Part shown: positions 7,869-15,647 of the stretch, piece by piece
Numbering within the stretch: the first letter of the stretch is position 1
Layout: every line of letters begins with the position of its first letter
Assembly: GCA_900772835.1 (NCBI GenBank)
Contig: CAAGSA010000070.1
Coordinates: forward strand, 1 to 15,715
DNA length: 15,715 bases
Reading direction: 5' to 3'
From: an uncultured Prevotella sp.
GTDB lineage: Bacteria > Bacteroidota > Bacteroidia > Bacteroidales > Bacteroidaceae
Notes under the pieces: model-generated
Seen by the model: the letters and a program-made list of their open reading frames with translations, nothing else
Databases searched by the model: none
Told to the model about the DNA's origin: nothing
Made by a program: the position numbers and the translations under genes

Positions 7869-9263
7869 TCATTCTGCCTTCATGCCTCTCATGCCTATGC
7901 GTGCTGCCGGCTGCGAGGGCAGGCGCAGGGCTGGAGCCTTGGGCACGGGAGCTACGGTGCCCGCCGGGGCGCCGGCCTTTGTCTCGGCTTCGGCTGTGGC
8001 AGGGAATGTGGCGGTCTGCACCTCCCAGTTGAAGTTGTCCAGATGGGTGTGGAATTTTATGTTCGTCACCACGGTTCCGTTCTCGTCGGTTGCGCTGACG
8101 AGCAGCGAATACCATCCGCGCTCTATGCCTTCCCGGCTGAAGGTGTATTCTCCGGCGGTGTTTATCGCGCCCTTTATGTCGGCGGCGTCACCCTCCACGG
8201 CAATGCGGTCGAGCGTCTTGTCGCGGTTCAGCTCGTCAGCCACATCGTTCTCTTTCATCAGCCTCACGTGCGCCGCACTCACATTGCTCGGCGTAATCTC
8301 GAATTTCACGTTCACGCTGCCGTTGCCAGCCTCCTTGCTCAGTATGCTCACCTTCGGGCACTTGTCGCTGTTTGCCACGATGTGCTGCTCGTCGGAAGCC
8401 TTCACCCAGTCGCCGCCGGCATCGATGCCAAGCACGCTCATCACGTAGTCGTTCTCATCGTCGAGCTCCCACGCCATCTGGTCGCCGTACTGTTTCCAGT
8501 CGTCGGCAGTGACGGGCATGGCGAGCGAGAACATCACGTAGTCATAGCCATAGAGTGTGGTGTATTCGTCGAGCTGGTTTTTCTTCGCGAGCAGAGTGTA
8601 GAGGGTCTTTATGCCGCTGCCGGGAGTGATGCTGTATGTTGCCTCGCCATTGGCGTTCAGTCCGGTGTATTCCACGGTCAGGCTTTCCTTGCTCTCACCC
8701 GGTTTCTGTGTGGTCATCTTTATCAGCGACACGTCGTCGCCCATCTCTCCTCCCTGGCTGTCGACGGAGGTTATGTTCACCGTTGCCACGTAGAAATCCT
8801 GGCCGCCGGGTACGAAGAAGTCGGTGCCGTAGCCGTCGTTGTCGCCGTCCTTGATGGTGAACACGTTGGAGCCGTGGTCCAGATATCCGTAGTTGGAGAG
8901 CAGCATCTTTATTACCTGCTTGAGTGTTGCCTCGTCTACTTTGTCGATGCTGGTCTGATAATATTTACGCAGCAGCGCGTCGAGCAGCTGCGACTGGAAG
9001 AACCCGTGTCCGTAATACTGGCTGCTGTCGTCGGGCTTCACGCTGTACTTCAGATAGTTCTTGCCCGTCTCCACTGCCACTGGGGCTATGCAGCTCCCCT
9101 CGGTCACTCCTTCGGGAAGTCTGAACGACAGATAGTCTACGCTGCCAACGGGGTATTTTGCTACTACCTTGTTATCCTTTATAAGGTAGACGTGCTCTTG
9201 CGCATTCATTCCCAAAACTGCTGCGCCAAGCATCAATGCTAAGGTGAAAACTTTCTTTTTCAT
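7869..9263 (-). CDS. Exported protein with N-terminal IKD module, first gene of the three-gene unit
   Basis: 464 residues. A signal peptide covers 1-21 (cleavage likely after GMNA). Residues 25-48 (VYLIKDNKVVAKYPVG, then YLSF) form a module shared with the third gene; from memory it is common at the N-terminus of Prevotella exported proteins. The middle part has a tyrosine-rich segment (70-130), then beta-rich stretches, including a possible Fn3-like strand pair (QDFYVATVNI) and SVNVKFEITP near 316-325. A Gly-rich acidic loop, KDGDNDGYG (138-146), could bind metal. The last 45 residues are Ala/Pro-rich low complexity, with no sorting-type tail. No enzyme motif is seen and the function is unknown. 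The start is supported by the signal peptide and by the promoter about 60 nt upstream, which probably drives all three genes. Confidence 0.85.
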   Translation of the reverse strand: MKKKVFTLALMLGAAVLGMNAQEHVYLIKDNKVVAKYPVGSVDYLSFRLPEGVTEGSCIAPVAVETGKNYLKYSVKPDDSSQYYGHGFFQSQLLDALLRKYYQTSIDKVDEATLKQVIKMLLSNYGYLDHGSNVFTIKDGDNDGYGTDFFVPGGQDFYVATVNITSVDSQGGEMGDDVSLIKMTTQKPGESKESLTVEYTGLNANGEATYSITPGSGIKTLYTLLAKKNQLDEYTTLYGYDYVMFSLAMPVTADDWKQYGDQMAWELDDENDYVMSVLGIDAGGDWVKASDEQHIVANSDKCPKVSILSKEAGNGSVNVKFEITPSNVSAAHVRLMKENDVADELNRDKTLDRIAVEGDAADIKGAINTAGEYTFSREGIERGWYSLLVSATDENGTVVTNIKFHTHLDNFNWEVQTATFPATAEAETKAGAPAGTVAPVPKAPALRLPSQPAARIGMRGMKAE

Positions 9264-9323
9264 TCTTGTATTGATTTAATGTTAAATGGCATGTTTTATT
9301 GTTAATAACTCTCAGTATGTTTG

Positions 9324-9354
9324 CAAATATATACTTTTTATTACTGATTGCAAA
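9324..9354 (-). promoter_or_regulatory. Promoter of the three-gene secreted-protein operon
   Basis: On the minus strand TTTG (9351-9354), a 19-nt spacer and TATATTTG (9324-9331) form a full Bacteroidota consensus promoter. It precedes the ATG at 9263 by about 60 nt. No similar full match was noticed in the two short gaps inside the unit, which supports co-transcription. Confidence 0.75.
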
Positions 9355-9980
9355 ATATTTTAGCAAAGAAATTACAATATTTCTTAATTTCGGGTATTTT
9401 ACGCAACAAAAGAGAGTAAGCATTACAATCATTAGATGCACATCCGGCACCTTTTTTCCTGTCTCCAGTCAACAAGAGACATTATTACAAAACTTCACAT
9501 TTCGGCCCAAAGAATTTAACACGACGAAAAGAAAATTGTTTACATTATTATGTACTGTTATTGTCCATTGCATACGGTTGCCTGTTTTGTCCACAGTTTT
9601 TTCGCCGGACGATTTTGCAGAATGCAACCTTATCGTTGTCAGAAACACCCGAAAATCGGCTCGAAAACGGTCTGCACCTGGTGTTTTTCATCACAAACTC
9701 TTCGATCGTTCATATTGAACGGTTAAAGCGTTTGATAGGAATGACCGCATTATTCACGGATTCTCAAACCACCTGCAAGCGCAACACACTGAAAAACAGC
9801 GCATTGCGCGGAATACTGAAAATTTCGATTTTTGCGGACAAATTTCCTAAAGCTCCAAAATATTCGATTCTCAGAGCGTTGAACATCCGCGATTTTAACA
9901 CTTGATTGTTTCTTTGTGTTAAAACCGGCACGCTGCCGAACCACAGCCCCCCAGAGATTGAGGAGAGCGGCAAACAGCAA
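9355..9980. other. About 600 nt without a credible gene
   Basis: The stretch lies between the operon promoter and the tRNA terminator. Open frames exist on both strands (for example 9299-9718 and 9561-9905 plus, 9764-9973 minus), but none has a signal peptide, a recognisable domain or a promoter, and the composition of their products is erratic. A 9-bp inverted repeat (9893-9924) is the only clear structure seen. It could be decayed sequence, an interspersed repeat or an unrecognised RNA; none of these can be shown from the sequence alone. Confidence 0.5.
9893..9924. repeat. AT-rich inverted repeat, possible terminator
   Basis: Perfect 9-bp arms TTTTAACAC (9893-9901) and GTGTTAAAA (9916-9924) with a 14-nt loop. 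The arms end in TTTT on both strands, so it could act as a weak bidirectional terminator downstream of the tRNA gene, but no gene ends next to it. Confidence 0.6.
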
Positions 9981-10016
9981 GAAGCCGCAATCGGGAATTA
10001 CTCCGGATGCGGCTTC
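9981..10016 (-). terminator. Hairpin after tRNA-Gln, likely terminator
   Basis: Perfect 9-bp arms GAAGCCGCA (9981-9989) and TGCGGCTTC (10008-10016), with further near-pairing inside (ATCGGG against CCGGAT). It starts 4 nt past the 3' end of the tRNA on the minus strand. The following sequence is only moderately T-rich (TTGCTGTTTG), so efficiency is uncertain. Confidence 0.6.
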
Positions 10017-10020
10017 CTGT

Positions 10021-10090
10021 TGTCCCAGGCGGACTCGAACCACCACTGACAGAACCAAAAACTGTAGTGCTACCATTACACCATAGGACA
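10021..10090 (-). tRNA. tRNA-Gln, anticodon UUG
   Basis: 70 nt. The acceptor stem pairs TGTCCTA with TGGGACA (one G-T pair). The D-loop shows AATGGTAG. The anticodon stem-loop is ACAGT-TTTTGGT-TCTGT with anticodon TTG, and its last pair is a T-T, as is usual in glutamine tRNAs. The T-arm is GGTGG-TTCGAGT-CCGCC. The variable loop is short and the 3' CCA is not encoded, as is typical for this phylum. It lies 75 nt past tyrS but has its own promoter, so it need not depend on the upstream cluster. Confidence 0.95.
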
Positions 10091-10122
10091 AGCAATAAAA
10101 TCCAAATGTTATGATTTAGATG

Positions 10123-10154
10123 CAAAGGTAATGGTTTTTTACGCCATTACCAAA
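10123..10154 (-). promoter_or_regulatory. Promoter of tRNA-Gln
   Basis: Minus-strand TTTG (10151-10154), a 20-nt spacer and TACCTTTG (10123-10130) match the Bacteroidota consensus exactly. It begins 11 nt past the tyrS stop codon and would start transcription about 25 nt before the mature tRNA 5' end. Confidence 0.75.
10127..10151. repeat. Inverted repeat spanning the tRNA promoter spacer
   Basis: GGTAATGG (10127-10134) and CCATTACC (10144-10151) are perfect 8-bp arms around a 9-nt loop. The arms overlap the inner edges of both promoter boxes. It could be the tyrS terminator stem (followed on the minus strand by TTTG), an operator, or chance. Confidence 0.7.
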
Positions 10155-10165
10155 TTTTATCATTT

Positions 10166-11464
10166 TTATTTCACAGTCAGCAAGTAATAATTCTTCTTTC
10201 CGCGCTGCACAAGCAGATATTTGCCGTCGATGAGATCGTCGGCAGTGACCGGACGGTCGAACGCTGCCAGCTTCTCCTTGTTGAGCGACACGCCGCCGCC
10301 CTGCACGAGCTTGCGCATCTCGCCCTTGCTTGCAAACACGGGGGCAGACTGGGTGAAGATTTCCACTGCCGGCTGGCCGAGCACGTCGGCACCCACCTCG
10401 AACTGCGGCACACCCTCGAAGATGTCGAGGAAGGTCTGTTCGTCGAGCTTCAGCAGCGAGTCTTTTGTCGATTTGCCGAAGAGTATGTTCGAAGCCTCGA
10501 TTGCAGCATCGAGAGCCTCGCGCGAGTGCACCATGACGGTGGTTTCCTCTGCAAGGCGCTTCTGCAGTATGCGGCGACCCGGATCCTGCTTGTGCTCCTC
10601 CACGAGCGCATCGATGGTTTCCTTCTCCAGGCTTGTGAATATCTTGATGTAGCGCTCGGCGTCGCTGTCGCTCACGTTCAGCCAGAACTGGTAGAACTTG
10701 TATGGCGACGTGCGCTTCGGGTCGAGCCAGATGTTTCCGGTTTCGGTCTTGCCAAACTTCTTTCCGTCGGCCTTGGTGATGAGCGGACAGGTGAGGGCGT
10801 AGGTCTCCACCTCGTTGCCCAGCGTGCGGCGGATAAGTTCGGTGCCGGTGGTCATGTTGCCCCACTGGTCGTTGCCGCCAAGCTGCATCTTGCAGTTATA
10901 GTGCTGGTAGAGATAGAGGAAGTCGTAGCCCTGCAGGAGCTGGTAGGTGAACTCGGTGAACGAGAGTCCGTCGCGGGCAGTTCCGTTGAGTCGCTGCTGC
11001 ACGCTCTCCTTTGCCATCATGTAGTTCACGGTGATGTGCTTGCCCACCTCGCGTGCGAAGTCGAGGAAGGTGAAGTTCTTCATCCAGTCGTAGTTGTTCA
11101 CCATTTCAGCCTTGTTGGGCTCGGTGCCTTCAAAGTCGAGGAACTTGCCCACCTGCTTCTTTATCGCCTCCTGGTTGTGGTATAGAGTCTTGTCGTCGAG
11201 CAGGTTGCGCTCCTGGCTCTTGCCCGAGGGGTCGCCGATCATACCTGTTGCGCCTCCCACCAAAATGATGGGCTTGTGACCGCAACGCTGAAGGTGGCGC
11301 AGCATCATGATACCGCAGAGGTGTCCGATGTGGAGCGAGTCGGCGGTAGGGTCGGTACCGAGGTATGCCGTTACCATCTCCTTCTGCAGGAGTTCCTCGG
11401 CGCCCGGCATCATCTGTGCCAGCATTCCGCGCCATCTCAGTTCTTCAACAAAGTTCTTTTTCAT
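10166..11464 (-). CDS. tyrS: Tyrosyl-tRNA synthetase
   Basis: 432 residues, normal for bacterial TyrRS. It activates tyrosine with ATP and charges tRNA-Tyr in the cytoplasm. The class I signature HIGH is at 45-48 (SLHIGHLCG). The tyrosine-binding region contains [10 protein letters not shown] (194-203), and the second class I signature is the KFGKT form (236-240), typical of this TyrRS group. The C-terminal S4 RNA-binding domain occupies roughly 365-430 ([13 protein letters not shown], then [15 protein letters not shown]). All expected motifs are intact. It is the last protein gene of a leftward cluster, 59 nt after yidD, and is followed by tRNA-Gln. Whether it has its own promoter in that 59-nt gap is not evident. 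Confidence 0.97.
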   Translation of the reverse strand: MKKNFVEELRWRGMLAQMMPGAEELLQKEMVTAYLGTDPTADSLHIGHLCGIMMLRHLQRCGHKPIILVGGATGMIGDPSGKSQERNLLDDKTLYHNQEAIKKQVGKFLDFEGTEPNKAEMVNNYDWMKNFTFLDFAREVGKHITVNYMMAKESVQQRLNGTARDGLSFTEFTYQLLQGYDFLYLYQHYNCKMQLGGNDQWGNMTTGTELIRRTLGNEVETYALTCPLITKADGKKFGKTETGNIWLDPKRTSPYKFYQFWLNVSDSDAERYIKIFTSLEKETIDALVEEHKQDPGRRILQKRLAEETTVMVHSREALDAAIEASNILFGKSTKDSLLKLDEQTFLDIFEGVPQFEVGADVLGQPAVEIFTQSAPVFASKGEMRKLVQGGGVSLNKEKLAAFDRPVTADDLIDGKYLLVQRGKKNYYLLTVK

Positions 11465-11523
11465 ATTTTGTTGCTGTTATTAGTTGTATATTCTATATAT
11501 ATGTGTGTTTCTGTCATTTGCTC

Positions 11524-11766
11524 TCAGGGCACGGGGTCGTAGCCGCTTCCTCCCCAGGGGTGGCAACGCAGCAGCCGCCTTACGGCGAGCCATGTGCCTC
11601 TGAGCGGACCGTGCTTCAGGATTGCCTGCCGCGCGTATTCGGAACATGTGGGGGTGAACCGGCACGAGGGCGGAGTGAAAGGGGATATGCACCGCTGGTA
11701 GAACAGTATCGGGATGCAGAGCAGCCATACTGCCGCCTTACGCAGGATTGCCGGGATTCTGTTCAT
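11524..11766 (-). CDS. yidD: Membrane protein insertion efficiency factor YidD
   Basis: 80 residues. This small family assists YidC/Sec-dependent membrane protein insertion at the inner face of the cytoplasmic membrane. An N-terminal amphipathic/hydrophobic helix (about 8-24) is followed by the family hallmarks: YQRCISPF, then [12 protein letters not shown] (34-45) and [14 protein letters not shown] near the C-terminus. Its first 29 nt overlap the 3' end of rnpA in another frame, suggesting translational coupling. The rnpA-yidD order is widely conserved in bacteria and makes the assignment firm. Confidence 0.95.
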   Translation of the reverse strand: MNRIPAILRKAAVWLLCIPILFYQRCISPFTPPSCRFTPTCSEYARQAILKHGPLRGTWLAVRRLLRCHPWGGSGYDPVP

Positions 11767-12187
11767 CTGTGCGTGTTATTTTCTCCTCTATCCTCGTGAG
11801 CAGCCTTGCTACTTTCTTCTCCACGTCAGCCGTGGAGTGAAGGCTGTCGTCAATCCAGATGAATGCCATCGAGAGGCGCGCTCCCGGCATTGCCGCCACG
11901 GTGCGGCAGAGGCTGTGTTTGTTCTTGCGGTATGCCTCGCGCACCTGGCGCTTCACGCGGTTGCGCTTCACGGCACGCTTGAAATGCCTCTTCGGCACGC
12001 TCACCAGCATACTCACCCCCACGGGGGCTTGCTCCTGCTCCTGTATGGCCAAGGCATACACCACCCTCAACGGAAAGGCTGCCATGGAGCGGCTTCCCGC
12101 CTTCTTGAAAAGGTCTTCAATGGCATTCCTGCCGTGAAGCCTCTCCGCCTTGCACAGGGTGTTTCTTGTCTCGTCTGTCATCTGCAT
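11738..12187 (-). CDS. rnpA: Ribonuclease P protein component
   Basis: 149 residues, slightly longer than the common 110-125. It binds the catalytic RNase P RNA and helps cleave 5' leaders from pre-tRNAs. The RNR signature is clear: [22 protein letters not shown] lies at about 67-87, with conserved arginines and lysines. The N-terminal part has FPLRVVYAL and [11 protein letters not shown], the usual strands. The extra length is mainly in a charged C-terminal tail ([15 protein letters not shown]), which overlaps the start of yidD. It follows hemD by 25 nt. In many bacteria rnpA sits next to rpmH and dnaA; here it is instead in a heme/translation cluster. Confidence 0.95.
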   Translation of the reverse strand: MQMTDETRNTLCKAERLHGRNAIEDLFKKAGSRSMAAFPLRVVYALAIQEQEQAPVGVSMLVSVPKRHFKRAVKRNRVKRQVREAYRKNKHSLCRTVAAMPGARLSMAFIWIDDSLHSTADVEKKVARLLTRIEEKITRTDEQNPGNPA

Positions 12188-12212
12188 GCCTTGCTACCGT
12201 GTTTTTTTCTAA

Positions 12213-12962
12213 TCAGTCTTCCTGGTCGATGAGGAAACGGCGCAGCGCTCCTGTCATCGAGGGGAATTTCTCTGACGGTGCCTCCACGAGCACGTTCAGC
12301 CCGGCGTCGTGTGCCGCCTTGGTGGTCGATGGACCGAAGGTGCCTGCCTTCATCGGAGGATTGGTGCCCTCGGGGAATGCCTTCTTGAACGCAGCCACGC
12401 CCGAGGGGCTGAAGAAGACGCACATGTCATAGTCGAAATTCTTTATCTCTTCATCGGTGAGGTCGTTGCACACGGTGCGGTACATCACGCACTCCGTATG
12501 GTTGAGCCCCTTGGCATCGAGCATCTTCTTCACGCTGTCATCATGCACGTCGCTCAGCGGCACAAGGTATTTCTCGCTCTTATGCTTTGCCATAAGCGGC
12601 ACAAGGTCGTCAATCTTGCCTGTGCTGCCGAAGAACACCTTGCGCTTGCGGTACTGCACGTATTTCTGTATATAGAGGGAAATTGTTTCCGTCACGCAGA
12701 AATACTTCATCGTGTCGGGAATCTCGAACCGCATCTCCTTTGCTATCTTGAAGAAATTGTCGATGGCGTGGCGCGATGTGAATACCACTGCCGTGAAGCT
12801 GGTGATGCTTATCTTCTGCTGGCGGAATTCCTTTGACGACAGACCCTCTACCTTGATGAACGGTCTGAACACGAACTCTACTCCAAAATCCTCAGCTATG
12901 CTATAGTATGGTGACTTGTCGCTTGTTGGTTTAGGCTGAGAAATTAATATCTTCTTTATCAT
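12213..12962 (-). CDS. hemD: Uroporphyrinogen-III synthase
   Basis: 249 residues, the usual length. It cyclises hydroxymethylbilane to uroporphyrinogen III in heme/corrin synthesis. This family is poorly conserved, but the characteristic features are present: a FTSRHAIDNF segment (61-70) in the first domain, and FFSPSGVAAF (183-192) followed by GTFGPSTTKAAHDAGL (207-222) in the second, which match the active-site cleft motifs. It begins 7 nt after the DUF4271 gene, so the two are almost certainly co-transcribed; this pairing is common in Bacteroidota. No signal peptide is present, which is consistent with a cytoplasmic enzyme. Confidence 0.9.
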   Translation of the reverse strand: MIKKILISQPKPTSDKSPYYSIAEDFGVEFVFRPFIKVEGLSSKEFRQQKISITSFTAVVFTSRHAIDNFFKIAKEMRFEIPDTMKYFCVTETISLYIQKYVQYRKRKVFFGSTGKIDDLVPLMAKHKSEKYLVPLSDVHDDSVKKMLDAKGLNHTECVMYRTVCNDLTDEEIKNFDYDMCVFFSPSGVAAFKKAFPEGTNPPMKAGTFGPSTTKAAHDAGLNVLVEAPSEKFPSMTGALRRFLIDQED

Positions 12963-12969
12963 CGATGAG

Positions 12970-14001
12970 CTAAAAATTTATATTCAAATAACTTATCAAT
13001 ACCGACAGCACGCCGCACAGCGCGAGCAGAGGTATCATTTCAAGGGCGCAAAAGTACAAAATTATTTGCACATAAACGCCTTTCTGCCGGAAAAAGATTA
13101 AAAAGCACTTGTATAACGACAGCAGCCGCGACATTACGGTTACCACCGCCACGTAAAGTATGGTGCTGCGGACAGAAAGCCCGAAATAAGCCTGCGACAC
13201 CACGAAGGGGAACATGACCACTCCCTCGACCGACGTGATGAAGAGGTACGACTTGAGCCAGCGCTCGTTCTCGCGCCATCCGAAAAACACCCAGTTCACG
13301 AGCGAGTATATCACCGACTTGAGGATGCAATAACCGCTGAACACCCCGAAGAACATCGCTATCAGCTGGTATTGCGACGAGACGAGGAACGTGTCGGAGT
13401 TGTATTCCTGCGCATAGAAGAACGCCACGAGCGAAAGCAGCAGGCACGTCTGCGCGGCAAGGAAGAACTGGAAACGGAACTCGTTAGTCGTTTCCGTCAT
13501 TGCCGTGGTGCCGCGACGCTCCGTGCGGAAGAAGTTCTTAGCCTGGTGCACTATGAACCAGCGCGACTTGGAGAAGGCGACGAAGGCAAGGATGAAACAG
13601 CACAGCAGCAGGGCGGTAATCATATTGTCGCCCTTTATGGTGTACGGCACGGGGTCGCCGGCTATGCCGTATCTGCCGCCGTTCAGCTCGGGGTGCCACA
13701 GCGAGTCGGTGGAGAAGAAGTTCTGCCTGTAGTATTGCGGCAGCTCCACCTTCTCCAGATTGTTCTTGATGTTGCAGCGGTTCAGCATGCTCGTGGAATC
13801 GAGCGGTGCCGCCTGGCGGCGGTAAGAGGCATCGCTGTAGATTGTCTGCAACGCGGAATCCTGCTGTGCCGGAGTGGCGTCGCGCGGCAGTTCGTGCAGC
13901 ACCTGGTAGGGATGGCGCGGCAGTTCCTCCTTCTGTTCGTCAATAATCTGCACGCTGTGCTGCGACTGGTGCTTTATTTCTGTTGAGTCTGACTGTAGCA
14001 T
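12970..14001 (-). CDS. DUF4271 family integral membrane protein
   Basis: 343 residues. The first about 125 are soluble, polar and proline-containing (ELPRHPYQVLHELPRDATP), followed by the hydrophobic part. Membrane segments are visible at about 126-145, 176-197, 212-235, 252-272, 278-296 and 312-338, so around six helices. The sequence style and its position directly before hemD match DUF4271, a Bacteroidota family without a known function. The location suggests a possible link to heme or porphyrin metabolism, but conserved adjacency is the only basis. The start at 14001 leaves an unusually long cytoplasmic-looking N-terminal region; a later Met (72) is possible but would remove mostly unconserved-looking sequence. 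It is the first gene of the cluster running to tyrS. Confidence 0.8.
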   Translation of the reverse strand: MLQSDSTEIKHQSQHSVQIIDEQKEELPRHPYQVLHELPRDATPAQQDSALQTIYSDASYRRQAAPLDSTSMLNRCNIKNNLEKVELPQYYRQNFFSTDSLWHPELNGGRYGIAGDPVPYTIKGDNMITALLLCCFILAFVAFSKSRWFIVHQAKNFFRTERRGTTAMTETTNEFRFQFFLAAQTCLLLSLVAFFYAQEYNSDTFLVSSQYQLIAMFFGVFSGYCILKSVIYSLVNWVFFGWRENERWLKSYLFITSVEGVVMFPFVVSQAYFGLSVRSTILYVAVVTVMSRLLSLYKCFLIFFRQKGVYVQIILYFCALEMIPLLALCGVLSVLISYLNINF

Positions 14002-14043
14002 AATCTTTCTTATATCTGTGTTTATGACAACTTTTGCTTATTC

Positions 14044-14057
14044 TGCGGCCTGCCGCA
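14044..14057. repeat. GC-rich palindrome upstream of the DUF4271 cluster
   Basis: TGCGGC (14044-14049) and GCCGCA (14052-14057) form a near-perfect palindrome between the metK terminator T-run and the ATG at 14001. It could be an operator or a small hairpin in the leader of the cluster. No full consensus promoter was found in this gap. Confidence 0.55.
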
Positions 14058-14059
14058 AC

Positions 14060-14117
14060 AAAAAGTACGGAGCACCCGGAGGTCCCGGAACTGTGCCGAG
14101 GTGCTCTGAGTGCTCCG
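14060..14117 (-). terminator. Terminator after metK
   Basis: Perfect 8-bp outer arms CGGAGCAC (14068-14075) and GTGCTCCG (14110-14117), with further GC-rich pairing inside. On the minus strand the stem is followed by TACTTTTTG (T-run 14060-14064). It starts about 46 nt past the metK stop and separates metK from the DUF4271-to-tyrS cluster. Confidence 0.75.
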
Positions 14118-14163
14118 ATTCTTTGTCCTGTCCGTGTACTGAAGCCGGTGCTGCGGCGAATGC

Positions 14164-15438
14164 CTACAGTCCGAACTCCTTCTTTATCCTGTCCACCAGG
14201 TCGAGCTTCTCCCACGTGAACAGTTCCACGTCGATGGTCTTTGTATCGTGGTAGTGGCTCGTGAATGTCTTCTTCACGGTCTCTGCCTTGCGCCCCATGT
14301 GTCCGTAAGCGGCTGTTTCGAGATACATCGGCTGGCGCAGTTTCAGTTCCCTTTCGATAGCCTTCGGACGGAGGTCAAACATCCCGGCAATCTTTGCGGC
14401 AATCTCGCCGTCGGTCATGTCCACGTGACTGCGTCCATAGGTATTCACGTAGATGCTGACCGGCTGTGCCACGCCGATGGCATAGCTCACCTGCACAAGC
14501 ATCTCGTCTGCCACTCCTGCCGCCACCATATTCTTTGCGATGTGGCGTGTGGCGTAGGCTGCAGAGCGGTCAACCTTGCTCGGGTCCTTGCCCGAGAATG
14601 CGCCGCCGCCGTGTGCGCCCTTTCCCCCGTAGGTATCCACGATGATTTTTCTTCCTGTCAGTCCGGTGTCTCCGTGCGGTCCACCGATGACGAACTTTCC
14701 TGTAGGGTTCACGAAGTATTTGATGTCGTCGTTGAACAGGGCGAGCACCTTGTCGCCCACCATCTGCTTCACTCGCGGTATGAGGATGTTTATCACGTCC
14801 TCGCGGATTTTCGCGAGCATAGCCTCATCGTTGTCGGTGCCGTCGGCGTTCTTTATGAAGTCGTCGTGCTGTGTTGAAACAACGATTGTGTCGATGCGCT
14901 GCGGTATGTTGTCGTCGGAATATTCCACCGTCACCTGACTCTTCGAGTCGGGACGCAAGTAGGTCATGAGCTTTCCCTCCTTGCGAATCTGTGCAAGCGC
15001 ATACATTATCGTCTGTGCCAGGTCGAGCGACACGGGCATATAGCTGTCGGTCTCATTTGTGGCATATCCGAACATCATTCCCTGGTCGCCGGCTCCCTGG
15101 TCGTCGTCCTCCTCGCGGCTCACTCCGCGGTTGATGTCGTCGCTCTGCTCGTGTATTGCCGTGAGCACACCGCAGGAATCGCCGTCGAACTGGTATTCCG
15201 ACTTCGTGTAGCCGATTTTCTTTATAGTCTTGCGTGCTATGGTCTGCAGGTCGATGTATACGTTTGAGCGCACTTCTCCCATTATCACCACCTGGCCGGT
15301 GGTGCAGAAGGTCTCGATGGCGCAGTGTGCCTCGTCGTCGTATGCGAGGAACTGGTCGAGCAGTGCGTCGGAAATCTGGTCAGACACTTTGTCCGGGTGT
15401 CCTTCAGAAACTGATTCTGATGTGAATAAATATGACAT
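14164..15438 (-). CDS. metK: S-adenosylmethionine synthase
   Basis: 424 residues, longer than the roughly 384 of Escherichia coli MetK. It makes S-adenosylmethionine from methionine and ATP in the cytoplasm. Signatures are intact: an N-terminal [20 protein letters not shown] with the ATP-binding His/Asp, [12 protein letters not shown] (115-126), the [16 protein letters not shown] region (249-264), and the phosphate-binding P-loop [16 protein letters not shown] (277-292). The extra length comes partly from an acidic insertion before the first signature (SREEDDDQ) and a segment near 190-215; this is an inference from comparison with the short form. It is followed by its own terminator, so it is probably monocistronic, and it is preceded by an unusual repeat-bearing leader. 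Confidence 0.97.
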   Translation of the reverse strand: MSYLFTSESVSEGHPDKVSDQISDALLDQFLAYDDEAHCAIETFCTTGQVVIMGEVRSNVYIDLQTIARKTIKKIGYTKSEYQFDGDSCGVLTAIHEQSDDINRGVSREEDDDQGAGDQGMMFGYATNETDSYMPVSLDLAQTIMYALAQIRKEGKLMTYLRPDSKSQVTVEYSDDNIPQRIDTIVVSTQHDDFIKNADGTDNDEAMLAKIREDVINILIPRVKQMVGDKVLALFNDDIKYFVNPTGKFVIGGPHGDTGLTGRKIIVDTYGGKGAHGGGAFSGKDPSKVDRSAAYATRHIAKNMVAAGVADEMLVQVSYAIGVAQPVSIYVNTYGRSHVDMTDGEIAAKIAGMFDLRPKAIERELKLRQPMYLETAAYGHMGRKAETVKKTFTSHYHDTKTIDVELFTWEKLDLVDRIKKEFGL

Positions 15439-15474
15439 ATATGATTGTTGAATAATAAATGTTTCTTTTTTTTA

Positions 15475-15542
15475 AAACGCTAATTCCTTTTTAATTGGTA
15501 ATCCATTTCTAAACGGTAATCCCCTATTTAAACGGATATTCC
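15475..15542. repeat. Four iteron-like direct repeats in the metK leader
   Basis: On the plus strand the related words AAACGCTAATTCC (15475), AATTGGTAATCC (15493), AAACGGTAATCC (15511) and AAACGGATATTCC (15530) recur every 18-19 nt with T-rich spacers. They lie between the nearest -7 box and the metK start, so they would be in the 5' untranslated region or at the operator. No known riboswitch core was recognised. Confidence 0.7.
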
Positions 15543-15553
15543 GGTTCATCTTG

Positions 15554-15561
15554 CAAAGTTA
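15554..15561 (-). promoter_or_regulatory. -7 element upstream of metK
   Basis: Minus-strand TAACTTTG matches TAnnTTTG and lies 115 nt before the metK ATG. A good -33 TTTG is missing at the usual distance, so the call rests on the -7 box alone. Confidence 0.5.
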
Positions 15562-15639
15562 CTGCAATTTGTTATAATAACTGCGTTTTTTTGTTTTTTT
15601 ATATTATTGCACCCACTAGGCGGATTCCAGAAGCAAGTG

Positions 15640-15647
15640 CAAAGTTA
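15640..15647 (-). promoter_or_regulatory. Second, identical -7 element further upstream of metK
   Basis: The same TAACTTTG occurs 86 nt upstream of the first. It also lacks a clear -33 box. It may be an alternative metK promoter. The GGAATATCC dyad (15651-15659) sits just upstream of it, inside the would-be spacer. No gene is seen between here and the right edge. Confidence 0.35.

Noticed and set aside
7545..9242. Open frame of 565 codons on the plus strand
   Set aside because: It is antisense to the first and middle operon genes, which have signal peptides, a promoter and shared motifs. The product is rich in Val, His and Leu with no domain, as expected from the reverse strand of GC-rich third positions.
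9299..9905. Overlapping plus-strand frames of 139 and 114 codons
   Set aside because: No signal peptide, domain or promoter; the first starts inside the operon promoter region. Kept only as part of the gene-poor stretch.
9764..9973. Minus-strand frame of 69 codons downstream of tRNA-Gln
   Set aside because: It begins just past the tRNA terminator hairpin and runs across the 9893-9924 inverted repeat; no homology is recognised. It could be part of a dispersed repeat but is not supportable as a gene.
10526..11185. Plus-strand frame of 219 codons
   Set aside because: Antisense shadow of tyrS, whose class I motifs and S4 domain are intact.
15475..15542. CRISPR array
   Set aside because: The repeats are short, imperfect and 18-19 nt apart, with no spacer-length separation and no cas genes nearby.
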